Source of the DNA: Comamonas sp. BIGb0152
GTDB lineage: Bacteria; Pseudomonadota; Gammaproteobacteria; Burkholderiales; Burkholderiaceae_C
Direction: 5' to 3'
NCBI RefSeq assembly: GCF_024809975.1
Contig: NZ_JANUDY010000011.1
Location: forward strand, 1 to 64,000
DNA length: 64,000 nucleotides
Shown here: positions 1 through 9,273 of the stretch, in pieces
How the letters are laid out: each line of letters opens with the position of its first letter
Numbering within the stretch: the first letter of the stretch is position 1
Notes under the pieces: generated by a model
The model's input: only the letters and a program-made list of their open reading frames with translations
Told to the model about the DNA's origin: nothing
Databases searched by the model: none
Made by a program: the position numbers and the translations under genes

Positions 1-380
1 TTAGGCTGCCAGCCGTCAAAGCGTCGCTGCAGAATGTTGGCGGCCACCGGCAGTCGGTGATCAGAATCGGTGGTGACCACATACGCCCGGCGGTACACCG
101 GACGCAGCCCTTGGCGCTGAAGACTTTGGCGCACCCGCTCGGCGCTTACGCATTCGCCGTGCTGGCGAAGTTGCTGCGTGATACGCGGGCGACCATAGCT
201 GCGGCGGCTGTCGCGGTGAATGACCCTCACCTTGGCATCCAGAGCCTGATTGGCCAAAGCCCGTGCGCTGGGCGCTCGCACGCGCCATTGACAGTATCCT
301 GATCGCGATACCGACAGCACCCGGCATAGCCGGCTCACCGTGTACTCGTCGCGATAATGCTCGATCCAGGCGTACTTCAT
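1..380 (-). CDS. IS3-family transposase OrfB, N-terminal part (runs off window)
   Basis: The reverse strand is open from an ATG at 380 to the window edge, 126 codons. The protein begins MKYAWIEHYRDEY and continues with the helix-turn-helix region and the RSYGRPRI motif typical of IS3 OrfB. It stops short of the DDE integrase core, which would lie left of position 1. The ATG overlaps the OrfA stop codon (ATGA), which suggests coupled translation or a frameshift fusion as in the IS3 family. The element lies inside the island bordering ssrA. It could be intact outside the window; nothing visible here is broken. Confidence 0.85.
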   Translation of the reverse strand, partial: MKYAWIEHYRDEYTVSRLCRVLSVSRSGYCQWRVRAPSARALANQALDAKVRVIHRDSRRSYGRPRITQQLRQHGECVSAERVRQSLQRQGLRPVYRRAYVVTTDSDHRLPVAANILQRRFDGWQP

Positions 381-703
381 CGCGACACCTTTGCAAAGTA
401 CGCCGTCGCTTTTCGCAATATTTCCACGTCCAGTTTCGCGTCGGCCAACTCCCGGCGCAGTCGACTGTTTTCGGCCTCCAGCTCGCTCACGGGCCGGCGC
501 GTGGGCACCGCTGCAGAGCCCAACGCCACGTCAGGTACGTTTTTAGCAGCGGCGACAGAACGTCGCATCCAGTTGCCCAGTGTCGCCACTGGAACACCTA
601 ATCGGCGCGCCGCTTCATGGCCGCCAACCGATTCGGACAGCCTGGCCGCCTCGACTTTGAATTCATCCGTGTACTGCCGCCTGGGCAGTTTGCTACTTTG
701 CAT
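377..703 (-). CDS. IS3-family transposase OrfA
   Basis: A 108-residue protein starting MQSSKLPRRQYTDEFK, with the HTH_Tnp_1-type motif (RRQYTDEFK, then ARRLGVPVATLGNWMRR) near the N terminus and a leucine-rich heptad stretch (ELEAENSRLRRELADAK) at residues about 75-95. This is the OrfA layout of IS3 transposases, which bind the element ends and dimerise. I chose the ATG at 703 because GGAG lies 7-8 bases before it; an upstream in-frame ATG at 733 has no such site. Its stop overlaps the OrfB start at 378-380. Confidence 0.85.
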   Translation of the reverse strand: MQSSKLPRRQYTDEFKVEAARLSESVGGHEAARRLGVPVATLGNWMRRSVAAAKNVPDVALGSAAVPTRRPVSELEAENSRLRRELADAKLDVEILRKATAYFAKVSR

Positions 704-880
704 CTCGATTCTCCATACAGCTGAAGTTACCAACTTTTTGCTGTACGTGAAATCGAGGCAGGGTCACTATGAGGTTTGACCGAACGCACGCGATGAGGCC
801 ATGAGAGGCAGCAACCGCTGCATATCTGTCATTCACCGGCAAGCATTAGCCAACTTCGCCCCACAGCGTTCATCAGATAT

Positions 881-2122
881 TTATGCCTGTCGCACCAGAG
901 GAACAACCTCCGCGCCAAAACGCAGCCGGTCAAGGTAGTTAGCCCACGCCTGTACTTGGTCAAACCGCTTTTTCAGATACTGAGTCCGGTTATAGCTGCG
1001 CCCATTGGAGTCTTTGACCGCGTGAGCCAGATTGGCTTCGATAGCCAAAGGATCAAGATCTAACTGGTCAACCAACATCGTCCGCGCACTGGCTCGAAAG
1101 CCATGCCATGACTGCTCAGTTCCGAACCCTAGCGAATACAGAGCACTTCGAACAGAGTTATCGGACATCGGCCTTTCATGATCACGCTGCCCTGGGAATA
1201 CATAGGTGCCACGCCCCGTCAGCGCTTGCAAGTTTCGCAACAGCTCTACAGCCTGCGTCGGTAGCGGAACCACATGTGGCTCTCCCTGTTCCTTTTCTAC
1301 CTTCGTGCGCTTCATTTTCATGCTGGGAATTGTCCAAAGCGCGGCATCAAGGTCCACTTCTGCCCATTCCATCGTGCGAAGGTTTCCTGGACGTTGGTAT
1401 AGCAAAGGTGCCAGCAAAAGCGCCGTTCGCACGGTGTGACTGCCTTTGTAGACATGCATTGCACGCAGCAATTCACCAAACCGCTTTGGCTCAACAATTG
1501 CAGGGAAATTTGTTCCCCGGTACGGCGTCAGTCGGTTCTTCAATCCGACGGTGATATCGCGCTGGGTGTTCCCCGCTGTGGGCAACTAGTAGCGCCAAAT
1601 CTGACGGCACAGCATCAATGCACGATCTGCTGTTTCCAAGGCCCCCCGCTCTTCAATTTTTTGCAGTGTCGCAAGCAGCTCCATTGGCTCAATGCTGGCC
1701 ATTTGCCGATCACCAATCCAGGGGAAGAGATCACGCTCCAATTGACGCTTCGTACGCCCTGCGTGGGTTTCACTCCATTGATCAACCTGCCTGCCATGCC
1801 ATTCGAGGGCAATGGCCTGAAAGGTATCTCCACCACTTCGGGAGCCCTTCAGTTTTTCAAGCTTGCGTTCTTGAACAGGATCAATGCCATCTGCCTTTTT
1901 CAACTTGGCGATATCGCGAGCCTTGCGCGCATCAGCCAGGCTCTGAGCAGGATAGCTCCCCAGCGCCATCCGCCCCTCCTTGCCATCAAAGTACGTTTTC
2001 CAGAACCAGCGCTTGGAACCCGATGGACTGACCTCAAGGTACAGGCCAAGCGAATCGGTGAAGCGCGCTCGCTTCTTATCTGGTGGGCAGGTAGCGTTTT
2101 TGCATTGCTTATCGGTCAACAT
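881..2122 (-). pseudogene. P4-type tyrosine integrase interrupted by an in-frame amber stop
   Basis: One reading frame runs from ATG 2122 to 881 except for a single TAG codon at 1586-1588. The first part (to residue 178) has the DUF4102 arm-binding domain (SLGLYLEVSPSGSKRW, ALGSYPAQSLADARKAR) and the core-binding domain. The second part has the catalytic domain: Arg in YQRPGNLR, HGFR, and the Tyr in SYNRTQYLKKR. The full length of about 413 codons equals a normal P4-like integrase, so nothing but the amber codon is missing. The gene lies directly behind the 3' end of ssrA and points away from it, the usual position of a tmRNA-targeting integrase. Without suppression or read-through it should be inactive. 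A sequencing error is possible. Confidence 0.85.
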
Positions 2123-2137
2123 GTCCAAGGCTCCAAA

Positions 2138-2212
2138 CGGGGAACAGACGAACCGGGGAACAATCCCCGTTACGCACACTTTACAGGTATTTGTTCCCCG
2201 ATACGTTCCCCG
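2138..2212. repeat. Four GTTCCCCG motifs, two in each orientation, upstream of the integrase
   Basis: CGGGGAAC occurs at 2138-2145 and 2154-2161, and its complement GTTCCCCG at 2193-2200 and 2205-2212, all between the integrase start and ssrA. The two pairs face each other with periods of 16 and 12 bases. This arrangement resembles arm-type integrase or excisionase binding sites, or an operator for the integrase promoter. The function is inferred from location only. Confidence 0.5.
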
Positions 2213-2275
2213 GTCAGCGCTTGGCTGCCATGGGACACCATTGGACTAGATTAGACCGCAAGCCATTGATTCAAT

Positions 2276-2312
2276 AAAGAAAAAAGGCGCTCACTGGATT
2301 TCAGTGAACGCC
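2276..2312 (-). terminator. Intrinsic terminator behind ssrA
   Basis: On the reverse strand an 11-bp stem (GGCGTTCACTG with CAGTGAGCGCC, one G-T pair) with a 5-base loop is followed by six T and further T-rich sequence. It lies 15 bases past the CCA end of tmRNA, in the transcription direction of ssrA, on the island side of the junction. Confidence 0.85.
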
Positions 2313-2326
2313 TTTGGACAGTATGG

Positions 2327-2704
2327 TGGTGGAGCTGGCGGGAATTGAACCCGCGTCCGTCAGCCTTCGTCGAGCAGATCTACATGTTTAGTGTTCTGAT
2401 TTGAATCTCGCCCGAAATGCCGCGCAGACACACGCTGCATCGCAAGCCAGTACCCTTAGATCTTGTCATCTACCAAGGTACCCGGTAGACGACCAGCTGA
2501 TGAAAATTCCCTTGCAGCCTGGAGGTATTGCTACCCCCTTGCCCAGCCCATCAACATGCTGTTGCAAGGCTCACCGGATTTAAGCGGCGAGTGCGAAACG
2601 TTCGTCGTTTGCAGTTAGTTTTTTGAACGGAGATTTACGAGCGTCATTCAAGCTCGACATGCACCACACCGATCCCGAACCCACGTCGAAACCAGGACAG
2701 CCCC
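2327..2704 (-). ncRNA. ssrA: Transfer-messenger RNA (tmRNA)
   Basis: The reverse strand from 2704 begins GGGGCTGTCCTGGTTTCGAC and ends with a T-loop (GGTTCAATTCC) and encoded ACCA at 2327. The 5' GGGGCUG pairs with the 3' CAGCUCC to form the acceptor stem. The tag frame starts at GCA and reads ANDERFALAA followed by TAA, the tag form of beta-proteobacteria. tmRNA rescues stalled ribosomes together with SmpB. The 3' end is the probable integration site of the island on its left. It starts 13 bases past the stop codon of gph. Confidence 0.98.
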
Positions 2705-2713
2705 ATGCTCGCT

Positions 2714-2740
2714 ATTTTAGGCCAGATTCAGCCGTTTCAA
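2714..2740 (-). promoter_or_regulatory. Probable sigma-70 promoter of ssrA
   Basis: On the reverse strand TTGAAA (2740-2735) is followed after 15 bases by TAAAAT (2719-2714), which ends 10 bases before the first base of tmRNA. The promoter lies within the last codons of gph, so ssrA has its own start site independent of the gph operon. The 15-base spacer is shorter than optimal. Confidence 0.6.
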
Positions 2741-3382
2741 GAGCTCGTGTGGAGAATTGATGACATCATCTGCCTCCCAATGCGCAACCGACTGCTTTTC
2801 GCCCAGGTAGCCATAGACGGCAGCGACGGTGTGCATGCCAGCAGCCCGGCCCGCGATGATGTCGCGCTCGTCGTCACCGACATAGACGCAGTCCTGCGGA
2901 TCGACGCCGATCCGGCGCGCCGCTTCAAACAGCGGCTCGGGGTGGGGTTTGGCATGCGGGGTGGTATCGCCACTGACAACAGCACCAGCGCTGGCAAACA
3001 AGGCCATCTGGCGCGACAGCGGCTCGGTAAAGCGCTTGGATTTGTTGGTCACCACGCCCCAGTGCAGCTGCTGCGCCACAATGCGGGCCAGCATGTCGGC
3101 CACACCGTCAAACACGGTGGTGTCCTGGGTCATGCGGCGCTCGTAGTTCTGAAAGAACTCTTCGCGCATGGCGGGGAACTCGGCATCTTCGGGCTGCATG
3201 CCAAAGGCCACCCGCAGCATACCCCGCGCGCCCGAGCCGGCAAACGGCCGGTAATCGGCCATCGGCAACGACGGCAGGCCCCTTGCCACCCGCATCTGGT
3301 CAGCGGCGGCGCCCAGGTCAGGGGCGCTGTCAATCAGGGTTCCGTCTAGGTCGAACAGAATGGCGCGTATGGATCTTTGCAT
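2717..3382 (-). CDS. gph: Phosphoglycolate phosphatase / HAD-family hydrolase
   Basis: A 221-residue HAD hydrolase. Motif I is DLDGTLIDS near the N terminus, with nucleophile and acid/base Asp; motif II Thr and motif III Lys are in the VVTNKS...KPHPEP region; motif IV is GDDERDI. The cap sits between motifs I and II, as in phosphoglycolate phosphatases. Members next to ubiG are annotated Gph, and in pseudomonads the equivalent gene is MupP (N-acetylmuramate 6-phosphate phosphatase), so the true substrate could be either. The ATG overlaps the ubiG stop codon by one base (TGATG), so the two are translationally coupled. Confidence 0.88.
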   Translation of the reverse strand: MQRSIRAILFDLDGTLIDSAPDLGAAADQMRVARGLPSLPMADYRPFAGSGARGMLRVAFGMQPEDAEFPAMREEFFQNYERRMTQDTTVFDGVADMLARIVAQQLHWGVVTNKSKRFTEPLSRQMALFASAGAVVSGDTTPHAKPHPEPLFEAARRIGVDPQDCVYVGDDERDIIAGRAAGMHTVAAVYGYLGEKQSVAHWEADDVINSPHELLKRLNLA

Positions 3383-4092
3383 CAGCCGGGCTTTCGGGTG
3401 GCGATCATGTAGTTGACGCTGGTGTCTTCATTGAGCCAGTAACGTTGCGTCAGCGGATTGAACTGCAGGCCCTTGCTATGGTGCTGCACCAAGCCGGCGC
3501 TGCGGCAGTAGTGGGCGAGCTCTGAGGGGCGGATGAACTTGGCAAACTCGTGCGTGCCCTTGGGCAGCATCTGCAGGATGTACTCGGCGCCGACAATCGC
3601 CAGCGCAAAGGCCTTGGCATTGCGGTTGATGGTGGAGAAAAACACCCAGCCGCCGGGCTTGACCAGGTCATGGCAAGCCTGCACCACCGATGCCGGATCG
3701 GGCACGTGCTCAAGCATCTCCATGCAGGTGACAGTATCGAAGCTCTCGGGCTGCAGCTGGGCCAGGGTCTCGACGGCGATTTCCTGGTAAGTGATATTAG
3801 GGGTTTGCGCCTCCAGTGCATGGAGCTGGGCCACACGCAAGGCCTTGGTGGCCAAGTCGATTCCGGTAACGGTCGCTCCCTTGCGCGCCATCGAATCACT
3901 CAGAATGCCGCCGCCGCAGCCGACATCCAGCACTTTCTGACCGCTCAAAGGGCTGATGGCATTGATCCACTCCAATCGCAGCGGGTTGATTTGGTGCAGC
4001 GGTTTGAAGTCACTGTCCGGATCCCACCAGTGCATGGCGAGTTCGGAAAACTTGGCCAATTCGGCCGGATCGGCATTCACAGTCTGGTTCAT
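3382..4092 (-). CDS. ubiG: 3-demethylubiquinol 3-O-methyltransferase
   Basis: UbiG performs both O-methylations in ubiquinone synthesis using S-adenosylmethionine. The protein is about 236 residues from MNQTVNADPAELAKF, which matches the family start; an upstream in-frame ATG at 4122 would add ten residues. Visible motifs are HWWDPDSDFKPLH at the N terminus, the SAM-binding VLDVGCGGGILS and the post-motif LVKPGGWVFFSTINR. It forms a two-gene unit with gph and is separated from the OmpA-like gene upstream by a terminator. Confidence 0.95.
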   Translation of the reverse strand: MNQTVNADPAELAKFSELAMHWWDPDSDFKPLHQINPLRLEWINAISPLSGQKVLDVGCGGGILSDSMARKGATVTGIDLATKALRVAQLHALEAQTPNITYQEIAVETLAQLQPESFDTVTCMEMLEHVPDPASVVQACHDLVKPGGWVFFSTINRNAKAFALAIVGAEYILQMLPKGTHEFAKFIRPSELAHYCRSAGLVQHHSKGLQFNPLTQRYWLNEDTSVNYMIATRKPG

Positions 4093-4130
4093 GGCCTGAT
4101 TGTCCACCATCTGCGGGCGCATTCAGGCAT

Positions 4131-4159
4131 AAAAAAAGCCCCACGAATGGGGCTTTTTT
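4131..4159. terminator. Hairpin terminator between the OmpA-like gene and ubiG
   Basis: A run of A, a stem GCCCCA/TGGGGC with CGAA loop, and a run of T give a symmetrical hairpin. It lies just downstream of the OmpA-like gene on the minus strand and shields ubiG from its strong transcription. Confidence 0.88.
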
Positions 4160-4176
4160 GCGAATGGGCAGAAGAA

Positions 4177-4833
4177 TTACTTCTGGGTGCCCACCACTTC
4201 GATTTCCACGCGACGGTTCTTGGCGCGGCCAGCTGCAGTCTTGTTGTCTGCCACTGGTTGCTTTTCGCCCTTGCCTTCGGTGTACACGCGGCTCTTGTCG
4301 ATGCCCTTGGACACCAGGTAAGCCTTCACAGCTTCAGCGCGACGCACGGACAGCTTCTGGTTGTAAGCATCAGAGCCGATGGAGTCGGTGTGACCCACAG
4401 CGATGATGACTTCCAGGTTGATGTTCTTCACCTTGGAAGCCACATCGTCCAGCTTAGCCTTGCCTTCTGGCTTCAGCACCGACTTGTCGAAGTCGAAGAA
4501 TGCATCAGCAGCGTAGGTAACCTTCTGGATTTGAGCCACAGGAGGAGCGACTGGAGCAGGTGCTGGAGTAGCTGGGGCAGCAGTAGGTGCTGGTGCAGGA
4601 GCTTCAGCAGCCTTCACCAAAGCGCCGTCGCAGCCTTCAGCAGCAGTAGCAGGGGTCCAGTTAGCATCACGCCAGCACAGTTCGTTGGTACCGTTCTTCC
4701 AGACCAGCTCACCGCTGCCGTTTTGCCAGTTGTCAACTACTTTGCCGCCGTCAGCAGCCTTAATTTGTGCTCCAGCGGCGGTTGCAAGCGCTGCAGAGGC
4801 AAACAACATCGCCACTTTGTTCAGTTTCTTCAT
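4177..4833 (-). CDS. OmpA-family outer-membrane/peptidoglycan-binding protein
   Basis: A 218-residue protein with a signal peptide (residues 1-22, ending AAGAQ), a cysteine-containing N-terminal region (two Cys, around residues 53 and 68), a Pro-Ala linker at about 77-98, and a C-terminal OmpA domain from residue 105. The domain includes FFDFDKSVLKPEG and the peptidoglycan-contacting VGHTDSIGSDAYN and LSVRRAEAVKAYL motifs. There is no eight-stranded barrel as in E. coli OmpA; the form is like RmpM and other betaproteobacterial OmpA-like proteins. GGAG lies before the start codon. The gene is divergent from gyrA with 227 bases between and has its own terminator. Confidence 0.9.
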   Translation of the reverse strand: MKKLNKVAMLFASAALATAAGAQIKAADGGKVVDNWQNGSGELVWKNGTNELCWRDANWTPATAAEGCDGALVKAAEAPAPAPTAAPATPAPAPVAPPVAQIQKVTYAADAFFDFDKSVLKPEGKAKLDDVASKVKNINLEVIIAVGHTDSIGSDAYNQKLSVRRAEAVKAYLVSKGIDKSRVYTEGKGEKQPVADNKTAAGRAKNRRVEIEVVGTQK

Positions 4834-5060
4834 GGTTCTCCTCTTGGGGAAAAAGCCGCAGCCGCGCTGCGAATCAAGACGTCGTCAGTGACCATCACCA
4901 AAAACGTTCTTACTTATTGTGCCATAGGCGTACCGGATCGCCATAGTTATCTGTAGCGCCAACGGTAAGACAAAAGCGCATTGGGCCTAGAATGTTGCCG
5001 ACATGCAACATCAGCTTGCGCCTAAAATGCCTCTTGTACTTCGCCACCTATGCCAGCACT

Positions 5061-7967
5061 ATGACCCAGTTTGCTAAAGAAACATTGCCGATCAGCCTGG
5101 AAGAGGAAATGCGCCGCAGCTACCTCGATTACGCGATGAGCGTGATCGTGGGCCGTGCGCTGCCAGATGCCCGCGACGGCATGAAACCGGTGCACCGCCG
5201 GGTTCTGTATGCGATGCATGAGCTGAACAACGATTGGAACCGCCCTTATAAGAAGAGCGCGCGTATCGTGGGTGACGTGATTGGTAAATACCACCCACAC
5301 GGCGACAGTGCGGTGTACGACACCATCGTGCGCATGGCCCAGGATTTCTCGCTGCGCCATATGCTGGTGGATGGCCAGGGCAACTTCGGATCGGTGGACG
5401 GTGACAGCGCGGCAGCCATGCGTTATACCGAAATCCGCTTGTCCAAGATCGCCCACGAGATGCTGGCCGATATCGACAAGGAAACGGTCGACTTCGGGCC
5501 CAACTATGACGGCTCGGAAAGCGAACCGCTGGTGCTGCCGGCGCGCGTGCCCAATTTGCTGATCAATGGATCGGCCGGTATCGCGGTGGGTATGGCCACC
5601 AATATTCCGCCGCACAATCTGAACGAAGTGGTGGATGCCTGCCTGCACCTGCTGCACCACCCCGATGCCACGGTCGATGACCTGATGGAGATCGTGCCTG
5701 CGCCAGACTTCCCCACGGCCGGCATCATCTACGGCATCAATGGCGTCAAGGAAGGCTACCGCACCGGCCGAGGCAAGGTGGTGATGCGCGCCAGGGTTCA
5801 CTTCGAAGATATCGACAAGGGCCAGCGCCAGTCCATCATCGTTGATGAGCTGCCCTACCAGGTCAACAAGAAGACCTTGCAAGAGCGCATGGCCGAGCTG
5901 GTGCATGAGAAGAAGATCGAAGGCATCAGCCATATCCAGGATGAGTCGGACAAATCCGGCATGCGCCTGGTCATCGAGCTCAAGCGCGGTGAAGTGCCTG
6001 AGGTCGTACTGAACAACCTGTACAAGCAAACCCAGTTGCAGGACACCTTTGGCATGAACATGGTGGCCCTGATCAATGGCCAGCCCAAGCTCTGCAATCT
6101 GAAGGACCTGATCAAGGTGTTCCTGGAACACCGCCGCGAAGTGGTCACGCGCCGCACCGTGTTTGAGCTGCGCAAGGCACGCGACCGGGGCCATGTGCTC
6201 GAAGGCCTGGCCGTAGCCCTGGCCAACATCGATGACTTCATCGCCATCATCCGCAACGCCCCGACCCCCCCGGTCGCCAAGGCCGAGCTGATGACGCGCA
6301 GTTGGGACAGCAAGCTGGTGCGCGAGATGCTCACCCGCACCCGCACCGATGGCGGCGTGATCAGTGCCGATGACTACCGCCCCGAAGGTCTGGAAGTGGA
6401 ATTCGGCATGCAGCAGGACGGCCTCTACCGCCTGTCCGAAACGCAGGCGCAGGAAATCCTGCAAATGCGTCTGCAGCGCTTGACCGGCCTTGAGCAAGAC
6501 AAGATCGTTGCCGAATACAAAGAGATCATGGCGGTCATCGAAGACCTGCTCGATATCCTGGCCAAGCCAGAGCGCGTCTCCACCATCATTGGCGAAGAGC
6601 TGGTCACCATCAAGACCGAGTTCGGCCAGACCAAGCTGGGCGCACGCCGCAGCCAGGTGGAGTACAGCGCACAAGACCTGTCCACCGAAGACCTGATCAC
6701 CCCCACCGACATGGTGGTGACCCTGTCGCACACCGGCTATATCAAGAGCCAGCCGCTGAGCGAGTACCGCTCGCAAAAGCGCGGCGGGCGCGGCAAGCAG
6801 GCCACGGCGACTAAGGAAGACGACTGGATCGACCAGCTTTTTATCGCCAACACGCACGACTACCTGCTGTGCTTCTCCAACCGGGGCCGCCTGTACTGGC
6901 TCAAGGTCTGGGAAGTGCCCGCTGGCTCGCGCGGCTCGCGCGGCCGCCCTATCGTCAACATGTTCCCACTGCAAGACGACGAGAAGATCAACGTGGTCCT
7001 GCCCCTCACCGGCGAATACCGTAGCTTCCCGGCCGATCACTATGTCTTCATGGCCACCCGCATGGGTACCGTCAAGAAGACCTCGCTGGACGAGTTCAGC
7101 AACCCGCGCAAGGCCGGCATTATTGCCGTGGGCCTGGACGATGGTGATGTGCTGATTGGCGCAGCGCTGACTGCCGGCCGCCACGATGTGATGCTGTTCA
7201 GCGATGGCGGCAAGGCCGTGCGCTTTGACGAAAACGATGTGCGCCCCATGGGCCGCAATGCACGCGGTGTGCGCGGCATGAACATCGACGACAGCCAGAA
7301 CCTGATCGCCATGCTGGTGGCCGAGCAGCACCCCGCCGAAGTCGAAGCCCGCAAGGCCAAGGACGCGCTGGACAACCTGCAGATCCGCGACAAGGAACTG
7401 CAAGATGCCCAAGCACCGGCCGCCGATATCGAGGCCGTGCAAAAGCAAATCGAAGAGGCACGTGCCGCATTGGAAGCCGCCGACCTGGCTGCCATTACCG
7501 CACTGGGCGAGCAGCCCCGCGAGACCCTGCACAGCGTGCTGACCGCGACCGAGAACGGCTACGGCAAGCGCACCTCGATCATGGAGTACACCCGCCACGG
7601 CCGTGGCACCAAGGGCATGATTGCGATCCAGCAATCCGAACGCAATGGCAAGGTGGTCGCCGCCACCTTGGTGAGCCCGGACGACCAGATCATGCTGATC
7701 ACCGACACCGGTGTGCTGGTACGCACCCGCGTCGCCGAGATCCGTGAGATGGGCCGCGCCACGCAAGGCGTCACCCTGATCGGCCTGGATGCCGGCGCCA
7801 AGCTCAGCGGTTTGCAGCGCATTGTGGAGAACGATGCACAGGCCGACGAGAACGCAGAAGGCGCAGAGGCTGCAGATGGCGCGGAAGGCGCGGAAGGTGC
7901 AGACGGTGCAAACAGCACGGGCAACACCGACAGCACCGATACCCAGAACCCCGCAGACGGCGCCTAA
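5061..7967 (+). CDS. gyrA: DNA gyrase subunit A, with a long C-terminal-domain insertion
   Basis: A 968-residue GyrA that cuts and rejoins DNA with GyrB to introduce negative supercoils. The start at 5061 ([21 protein letters not shown]) matches the family; the frame is open further upstream. The quinolone-determining residues are Ser83 and Asp87, the susceptible forms, and the catalytic Tyr is in [10 protein letters not shown]. The GyrA box is QKRGGRG. Between two C-terminal blades an insertion at about residues 757-823 is rich in Ala, Glu, Lys and Gln and predicts a helical hairpin; E. coli GyrA lacks it. The last 45 residues are an acidic Glu-Gly-Ala-Asp tail. A terminator follows. Confidence 0.98.
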   Translation: MTQFAKETLPISLEEEMRRSYLDYAMSVIVGRALPDARDGMKPVHRRVLYAMHELNNDWNRPYKKSARIVGDVIGKYHPHGDSAVYDTIVRMAQDFSLRHMLVDGQGNFGSVDGDSAAAMRYTEIRLSKIAHEMLADIDKETVDFGPNYDGSESEPLVLPARVPNLLINGSAGIAVGMATNIPPHNLNEVVDACLHLLHHPDATVDDLMEIVPAPDFPTAGIIYGINGVKEGYRTGRGKVVMRARVHFEDIDKGQRQSIIVDELPYQVNKKTLQERMAELVHEKKIEGISHIQDESDKSGMRLVIELKRGEVPEVVLNNLYKQTQLQDTFGMNMVALINGQPKLCNLKDLIKVFLEHRREVVTRRTVFELRKARDRGHVLEGLAVALANIDDFIAIIRNAPTPPVAKAELMTRSWDSKLVREMLTRTRTDGGVISADDYRPEGLEVEFGMQQDGLYRLSETQAQEILQMRLQRLTGLEQDKIVAEYKEIMAVIEDLLDILAKPERVSTIIGEELVTIKTEFGQTKLGARRSQVEYSAQDLSTEDLITPTDMVVTLSHTGYIKSQPLSEYRSQKRGGRGKQATATKEDDWIDQLFIANTHDYLLCFSNRGRLYWLKVWEVPAGSRGSRGRPIVNMFPLQDDEKINVVLPLTGEYRSFPADHYVFMATRMGTVKKTSLDEFSNPRKAGIIAVGLDDGDVLIGAALTAGRHDVMLFSDGGKAVRFDENDVRPMGRNARGVRGMNIDDSQNLIAMLVAEQHPAEVEARKAKDALDNLQIRDKELQDAQAPAADIEAVQKQIEEARAALEAADLAAITALGEQPRETLHSVLTATENGYGKRTSIMEYTRHGRGTKGMIAIQQSERNGKVVAATLVSPDDQIMLITDTGVLVRTRVAEIREMGRATQGVTLIGLDAGAKLSGLQRIVENDAQADENAEGAEAADGAEGAEGADGANSTGNTDSTDTQNPADGA

Positions 7968-7976
7968 GCCCTACCG

Positions 7977-8004
7977 AAAAAGCCATGTTGCGACATGGCT
8001 TTTT
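7977..8004. terminator. Terminator between gyrA and serC
   Basis: AAAAAGCCATGT, a TGCG loop and ACATGGCTTTTT form a perfect 12-bp symmetrical hairpin ten bases past the gyrA stop. Confidence 0.88.
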
Positions 8005-8070
8005 CCTGCCCATTTTTGCTCTCATTTTTATAGCTATCACTGCTCGCCGTGCGAGCCAACAAGGCCTTCC

Positions 8071-9174
8071 ATGCAACGCCCCTATAACTTCTCGGCCGGC
8101 CCGGCCGCCATCCCCGAAGACGTGCTGCAGCAAGCGGCCAGCGAGATGCTGGACTGGCGCGGCAGCGGCATGAGCGTGATGGAGATGAGCCACCGAGGCA
8201 AGGAGTTCATCTCGATCTGCGAGAAGGCCGAGGCAGATTTCCGCCAGCTGCTGGCTGTGCCCGCCAACTTCCACATCTTGTTCATGCAAGGCGGCGGTCT
8301 GGCCGAGAACGCCATCGTGCCGCTGAACCTGTCGCAAGGCGGCGCAGTGGATTTTGTCGTGACCGGCAGCTGGAGCCAGAAGTCCACCAAGGAAGCAGGC
8401 AAGTTCTGCGACGCCGCCGTGGCCGCGAGCGACGAAGCCCAGGGCTTTACCCATATCCCCGACGCTGCCAGCTGGAAGTTGCGCAGCGACGCACGCTATG
8501 TGCACATCTGCAGCAACGAAACCATCAATGGCGTGGAGTTCCAGCAGCTGCCGGATCTGGCCAGCCTGGGCAGCCAGGCGCCGCTGGTGATCGATTTCTC
8601 GTCGCATGTGGCATCGCGCAGCGTGGACTGGAGCCGTGTAGGCCTGGCCTTTGGCGGCGCACAGAAAAACCTGGGCCCCGCGGGCCTGACCTTGGTGGTC
8701 GTGCGCGATGATTTGCTCGGCCATGCGATGGCCATGTGCCCCAGCGCCTTCAACTACCGCCTGGTGGCAGACAACCAATCGATGTACAACACGCCGCCCA
8801 CCTGGGGCATCTACATCGCCGGCCTGACCTTCGAATGGATCCTGCGCCAGCAAGAAGGTGCCGCCAGCGGCGTTGCCGCACTGGAGGCGCGCAACATCGC
8901 CAAGGCCGAGCTGCTCTACCAGGCCATTGATGGCTCCCAGCTCTACGAAAACCGCGTGGCGCGCGACTGCCGCTCGCGCATGAACATTCCGTTCTTCCTC
9001 AAGGATGAAACCCGCAACCAGGCTTTTCTGGAGGGGGCCAAGGCGCGCGGCCTGTTGCAGCTCAAAGGCCACAAGTCGGTGGGCGGCATGCGTGCCAGCA
9101 TCTACAACGCCATGCCGATGGCAGGCGTGCAGGCGCTGGTCGGCTACATGCAAAGTTTTGAAAAACAAAGCTGA
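8071..9174 (+). CDS. serC: Phosphoserine aminotransferase
   Basis: A 367-residue PLP enzyme converting 3-phosphohydroxypyruvate and glutamate to phosphoserine in serine synthesis; it also acts in pyridoxine synthesis. It begins [15 protein letters not shown], the family signature, and the Schiff-base lysine is K199 in [12 protein letters not shown]. Other conserved blocks are MFMQGGG-like [11 protein letters not shown] and the C-terminal [18 protein letters not shown] set the start at 8071 because the longer open frame upstream is gyrA coding sequence and a terminator. It is the first gene of the serC-pheA-tyrA-aroA/cmk run. Confidence 0.97.
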   Translation: MQRPYNFSAGPAAIPEDVLQQAASEMLDWRGSGMSVMEMSHRGKEFISICEKAEADFRQLLAVPANFHILFMQGGGLAENAIVPLNLSQGGAVDFVVTGSWSQKSTKEAGKFCDAAVAASDEAQGFTHIPDAASWKLRSDARYVHICSNETINGVEFQQLPDLASLGSQAPLVIDFSSHVASRSVDWSRVGLAFGGAQKNLGPAGLTLVVVRDDLLGHAMAMCPSAFNYRLVADNQSMYNTPPTWGIYIAGLTFEWILRQQEGAASGVAALEARNIAKAELLYQAIDGSQLYENRVARDCRSRMNIPFFLKDETRNQAFLEGAKARGLLQLKGHKSVGGMRASIYNAMPMAGVQALVGYMQSFEKQS

Positions 9175-9273
9175 TACCCTGCGCCCAGGTTGTACCCTGG
9201 AAACACTCTTACGTTATTCTTACCGGCTGGCAGCTTTCTCCCCAATAGCTGCCCGCACCGCACCCAGACAACC

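Larger units (their letters stand above)
1..766 (-). mobile_element. IS3-family insertion sequence, incomplete at window edge
   Basis: OrfA and the start of OrfB lie on the minus strand. The outer end is probably near 766, where the reverse strand reads TGACCCTGCCTCG, the TGA start common at IS3 ends; this boundary is inferred because the other end is outside the window. The adjacent 100 bases up to the integrase show no gene. Confidence 0.6.

Noticed and set aside
1436..2254. 272-codon plus-strand frame over the integrase
   Set aside because: Lies antisense to the integrase, whose conserved residues are clear on the other strand despite the amber codon.
5022..7766. 914-codon open frame antisense to gyrA
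   Set aside because: A mirror of high-GC gyrA codons; the translation is His- and Gly-rich with no family resemblance, and gyrA on the other strand is unambiguous.
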